Shown: positions 61,011 through 64,000 of the stretch, in pieces
Layout: every line of letters starts with the position of its first letter
How positions within the stretch are numbered: position 1 is the first letter of the stretch
The notes under the pieces: model-generated
What the model was told of the DNA's origin: nothing
What the model saw: the letters and a program-made list of their open reading frames with translations, nothing else
The model's database searches: none
NCBI RefSeq assembly: GCF_002806975.1
Contig: NZ_NIHD01000006.1
Location: 62,001-126,000, forward strand
DNA from: Marinobacter aromaticivorans
GTDB lineage: Bacteria > Pseudomonadota > Gammaproteobacteria > Pseudomonadales > Oleiphilaceae
Direction of reading: 5' to 3'
DNA length: 64,000 nucleotides
Program-made: the position numbers and the translations under genes

Positions 61011-62855
61011 TCAGGGCTCGGCCCACCAGTTGTCGAGGTCAGTACCGTTTTTGGGTGTGGTGTCCGGGTGTTTCAGATGGTTCCAGTAGGCAACGCGGTC
61101 TTTGGCCAGGTGCCAGTGCGGTACCACGTAATGCCCGTGAAGCAGCACCCTGTCCAGGGCACGTGTGCGCTGCACCAGTTCTTCCCGATCTGGCGCCTGG
61201 ATAACAAGGCTCACCAGTTCATCCACAACGGGGTCACTCACGCCGGCATAGTTGCGTGAACCATTGACATCGACGGTGGAGGAATGCCAGTACTCCCGCT
61301 GCTCGTTGCCGGGGGAATCCGACTGTCCGATACCCTGGGTGATCATGTCGTAGTCGAATTCACGCACCCGCTGTATGTACTGATTGCTGTCCACAAGGCG
61401 CACGGATACGTCGATACCGAGGCGCCCGAGGTTGTTTTTGAACGGCAGTACAACTCGCTCAAAGGTTTTCTGAAACAGCAGAATCTCGAATTCCAGAGGC
61501 TTGCCTGTTGCCGCGTGTACCATTTTCCCGTTGCGGATTTCGTAACCTGCCGAGCGCAGCAGTTCCATCGCTGTGCGCAGGTTTTGTCTGAGACCTTGTT
61601 TGCCTTCAGTGGAGGGTACTTCGAAGGGTTTAGTGAATATGTCTTCGTCCAGCTGTTCCCGGTATTGTTCCAGGATCTCCAGTTCACGACCGGAGGGCAA
61701 GCCGGAGGAGGCCAGTTCACTGTTCTCGAAGTAACTGTCGGTGCGTGTATACTGGCCGTAGAACAGGTTTTTGTTCGTCCATTCGAAATCAAAGGCGTAA
61801 GTCAGTGCCTCCCGCACTCTCGGGTCGCTGAAAACCTCTTTTCGCGTATTGAATACGAAGCCCTGCATGCCCGTGGGGCGGTGGTGTTCAATGGCCTCTG
61901 TAATAATCAGGCCGTTATCGAACTTGTCGCCAGTGTAGGCGGTGGCCCAGTTTTTCGCGGAGGATTCTACCCTGAAGTCAAAGTTGCCGGCCTTGAACGC
62001 CTCCAGTGCAACCGTGTCGTCGGTGTAGTAATCGTAGCGAATGCGATCAAAATTGAACCGGCCTTTGCGTACGGCAAGATCCTTTGCCCAGTAGTCATCG
62101 AGGCGCTCATAGACAACAGAGCGGCCCGCCTCAAAGCTTCCGATCCGGTAGGCACCACTGCCTACCGGCGGAGTCAGACCATTCTTGCCGAACTCGCGGT
62201 CTTTCCAGTAATGGGCAGGCAGAATAGGCATCTGCCCCAGAATCAGCGGCAGTTCACGATTGCTGCTTTGGTGAAAATCAAACCGGATCCGGTGCGGATT
62301 CTCGATCGTTACGCTGCTGACACCTGCATAGTAATTCCGGTAAAACGGATGGCCCTTGGTGGTAAGGGTTTCAAAGGAAAACTTCACGTCTTCTGCAGTG
62401 ATAGGTTCGCCATCCTGAAAGCGGGCTGCCGGCCTCAGGTTGAACACAACGTAACTGCGGTCCTCCGGTGTCTCGAGGGACTCCGCTATCAGCCCATACA
62501 TAGAGAACGGCTCATCCGCGGAAGCTTCAAGCAGTGTGTCGTAGAGGTAATTGCCGATGCCGGCTGCTGCGACACCCCGGATATCGAAAGGGTTGAAAGA
62601 ATCAAAACCGTTAGCCACCACCGCCATTTTAAGAGTGCCACCTTTCGGGGCCTCCGGGTTGACGTAGCCGAAGTGGCTGAACCCCCTGGGATACTTGGGC
62701 TCGCCGTGCATAGCTATACCACGAACCGGTTGCGCAGCCCGTCCATCCGAGCCTGTTGTGGCTGGCTCCTTGGCATGCAGGGAAACAGGGGAGGCCAGAA
62801 AGGCCAGAAGTGAAAACAGTGCTGTCAGGCGTGGGGCGGTAAAGAATCTTGTCAT
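61011..62855 (-). CDS. yejA: YejA/NppA-like extracellular solute-binding protein
   Basis: 614 residues, usual length for SBP family 5 of this type. Signal peptide LTALFSLLAFLASPVSLHA. Mature start has GIAMHGEPKYPRGFSHFGYVNPEAPKGGTLK, typical of YejA. It binds peptides in the periplasm for YejBEF. In P. aeruginosa the homologous npp operon carries two binding proteins in tandem; here there is one. Gene order yejA-yejB-yejE-yejF with short gaps is one operon. Long open frames antisense to it (61284-62813) are shadows. Confidence 0.93.
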   Translation of the reverse strand: MTRFFTAPRLTALFSLLAFLASPVSLHAKEPATTGSDGRAAQPVRGIAMHGEPKYPRGFSHFGYVNPEAPKGGTLKMAVVANGFDSFNPFDIRGVAAAGIGNYLYDTLLEASADEPFSMYGLIAESLETPEDRSYVVFNLRPAARFQDGEPITAEDVKFSFETLTTKGHPFYRNYYAGVSSVTIENPHRIRFDFHQSSNRELPLILGQMPILPAHYWKDREFGKNGLTPPVGSGAYRIGSFEAGRSVVYERLDDYWAKDLAVRKGRFNFDRIRYDYYTDDTVALEAFKAGNFDFRVESSAKNWATAYTGDKFDNGLIITEAIEHHRPTGMQGFVFNTRKEVFSDPRVREALTYAFDFEWTNKNLFYGQYTRTDSYFENSELASSGLPSGRELEILEQYREQLDEDIFTKPFEVPSTEGKQGLRQNLRTAMELLRSAGYEIRNGKMVHAATGKPLEFEILLFQKTFERVVLPFKNNLGRLGIDVSVRLVDSNQYIQRVREFDYDMITQGIGQSDSPGNEQREYWHSSTVDVNGSRNYAGVSDPVVDELVSLVIQAPDREELVQRTRALDRVLLHGHYVVPHWHLAKDRVAYWNHLKHPDTTPKNGTDLDNWWAEP

Positions 62856-62890
62856 GGGTCTCGCACGTTCTGGAGTTTCAGGCCGGCTGA

Positions 62891-62907
62891 CCGGGCATCC
62901 TGCCCGG
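62891..62907 (-). repeat. Hairpin in the mltD-yejA interval
   Basis: CCGGGC and GCCCGG (6-bp arms) around a 5-base loop, 36 bases before the yejA start and 70 bases after the mltD stop. No U-tract on the minus strand; a leader structure or weak terminator. Confidence 0.35.
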
Positions 62908-62977
62908 CGCTCATATCCGTAAAGTTTTTATGATTCTTGTAGTTACTGAAAGTTCCGGTTCCGCGACTGATTGAATA

Positions 62978-64000
62978 TTAGGGGCTGTTCCGGATGTCGA
63001 CGTAGAGTACCAGACTTTGCCCCGGTTGCAGATAACGGGAGGTATTCAGATTGTTCCAGCTCGCGATGTCCCGCACATTTACCGAAAAACGGTTGGCTAT
63101 GAGCGCCAGAGAATCGCCTTTGCGCACCCGGTACCCCACTTTCCGCACCATGGCTTTGCCACGGGTGCCGTCGGCCGATGCGAGGGTGGGTTGTGCGGTG
63201 TTGGACCAGATCACCAGTTCCTTGCCGGGGATAAGCGGGTCACCGGGCGCCATGCCATTCCAGCCCGCGACCTCTCGCACAGACACCCGATGCTCGCGGG
63301 CGATGTCCCAGAAGGTGTCGCCACGTCGCACCGTGTAGCGTAGTTTGTTGCCGTCCCGCTTTCTGGATTGTTTGCGCTCAAGTCGCTTGGCGGCGCTCAA
63401 CGCATAGGCATCGGACGTTTTGGAGGCAGAGGGAATCATCAGCCGTTGACCGATGCGGATGAGATCGCTGTTGAGGTTATTGACCTGCTGCAGTACCGCG
63501 GGTGTGGTAGAAAACCTGCGGGAAATTGTGTTCAGGCTGTCGCCGGACTTGACCACGTAATTGCGCCATGAGACGCGTTTGCTGGCCGGAATATTGGCCA
63601 GAGCGGTGCGGAACGCCTCCGCATTCTGGTGCGGCACCAGCAGGCGGTGCGGGCCGTCGGGTGACGTCGCCCAGCGATTATAGGAAGGATTGAGCAGATA
63701 TATCTCTTCTATATCAACGCCGGAAAGCTCAGCCGCCTGGGCCAGATCCAGTTGCCCGCCGGTTTCAACAATATCGAAGTAGGGCTCGTCTTTCAGGGTG
63801 GGAAGTTCAATGCCATAGGCTTCAGGGTTATCAAATATTTTCGCCAGAGCAATCAGCTTGGGTACGTAATGCCGGGTTTCCCGCGGCAACTGCAGTGACC
63901 AGAAGTCCTGTGGCTTATTGCTTTCGCGGTTACGGCGCAGAGCGCTGGAAACGGTGCCGCCACCACTGTTATAGGCGGCGAGCGCCAGGGTGTAATCGCC
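62978..64000 (-). CDS. mltD: MltD, membrane-bound lytic transglycosylase, truncated by the window edge
   Basis: The frame stays open to the last base, so the start and most of the catalytic SLT domain lie outside. The visible 340 residues begin with the SLT end motif LALAAYNSGGGTVSSALRRN, then family-typical text (YVPKLIALAKIF), and three LysM domains that bind peptidoglycan (starting VVKSGDSLNTIS, TVRRGDTFWDIA and RVRKGDSLALIA). MltD cleaves glycan strands to 1,6-anhydromuropeptides. Neighbourhood with the peptide transporter and fabI matches Pseudomonas. Confidence 0.93.
   Translation of the reverse strand, partial: GDYTLALAAYNSGGGTVSSALRRNRESNKPQDFWSLQLPRETRHYVPKLIALAKIFDNPEAYGIELPTLKDEPYFDIVETGGQLDLAQAAELSGVDIEEIYLLNPSYNRWATSPDGPHRLLVPHQNAEAFRTALANIPASKRVSWRNYVVKSGDSLNTISRRFSTTPAVLQQVNNLNSDLIRIGQRLMIPSASKTSDAYALSAAKRLERKQSRKRDGNKLRYTVRRGDTFWDIAREHRVSVREVAGWNGMAPGDPLIPGKELVIWSNTAQPTLASADGTRGKAMVRKVGYRVRKGDSLALIANRFSVNVRDIASWNNLNTSRYLQPGQSLVLYVDIRNSP

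Noticed and set aside
60183..61259. 358-codon plus-strand frame
   Set aside because: Shadow of yejB and the end of yejA; no recognisable protein features.
61284..62813. 509-codon open frame on the plus strand
   Set aside because: Antisense shadow of yejA in GC-rich DNA; no family-like text, no ribosome-binding site, and the yejA frame is unmistakable.

Overview
The window is ordinary chromosomal DNA of a gammaproteobacterium, GC-rich and almost fully coding, most like Marinobacter or a close relative in the Pseudomonas/oceanic lineage. This rests on gene order (leuCDB-asd-fimV-truA-trpF-accD-folC-dedD-cvpA-purF-metZ, ftsK-lolA-rarA-serS-SUMT, fabI-yejFEBA-mltD) and on how the proteins read, not on a database search. 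No rRNA, tRNA, CRISPR array, prophage or insertion sequence was recognised. Both ends cut through genes: an exeA/gspA-type ATPase on the left and mltD on the right.

Layout. 0-4.4 kb: exeA-gspB (secretin-assembly ATPase pair) and dinG helicase. 4.4-9.4 kb: a large MalT-like (LAL) LuxR regulator, cysB, and cysH of the iron-sulphur APS-reductase type. 9.7-12.6 kb: an OmpA-like envelope protein, thrH and pabB. 12.7-15.3 kb: an AT-richer patch with three exported proteins of unknown function, one resembling FilA/DUF6160. 15.5-23.2 kb: DUF58-TgpA-holB, then pilZ-hydrolase-DUF4892-patatin. 23.3-26.7 kb: prmB, aroC, a striking 111-bp palindromic element and an MFS transporter that appears to start at AUU. 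26.7-32.2 kb: LysR regulator divergent from leuCDB, then asd. 32.5-36.7 kb: fimV and truA. 36.7-45.9 kb: trpFBA, accD, folC, a SPOR protein, cvpA, purF and metZ. 45.9-52.8 kb: ftsK, lolA, rarA, serS and a stand-alone SUMT. 52.8-56.4 kb: DAHP synthase, then a large DUF1631-like protein with a PilZ protein. 56.4-64 kb, all on the minus strand: fabI, the Yej/Npp peptide ABC transporter and mltD.

How the genes fit together. Many serve amino-acid and cofactor supply: chorismate (aroG, aroC) feeds tryptophan (trpFBA) and folate (pabB, folC); cysB/cysH with SUMT serve sulphate assimilation and siroheme; asd, metZ, leuCDB and thrH serve aspartate-family, branched-chain and serine-related metabolism. 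A second theme is the cell envelope and surface machines: ExeA/GspB, PilZ, FimV, LolA, MltD, FabI, AccD, OmpA-like proteins and the exported unknowns. Several genes use GTG or TTG starts chosen by ribosome-binding-site position (thrH, pabB, holB, prmB, trpB, folC, truA, dedD, yejE, lysR).

No convincing new multi-gene system was found. The best leads are the 28-bp inverted-repeat element at 25374-25484, the AUU start at 25529, the exported-protein patch at 12.7-15.3 kb with its foldable leader, and dyads upstream of fimV and downstream of dinG.
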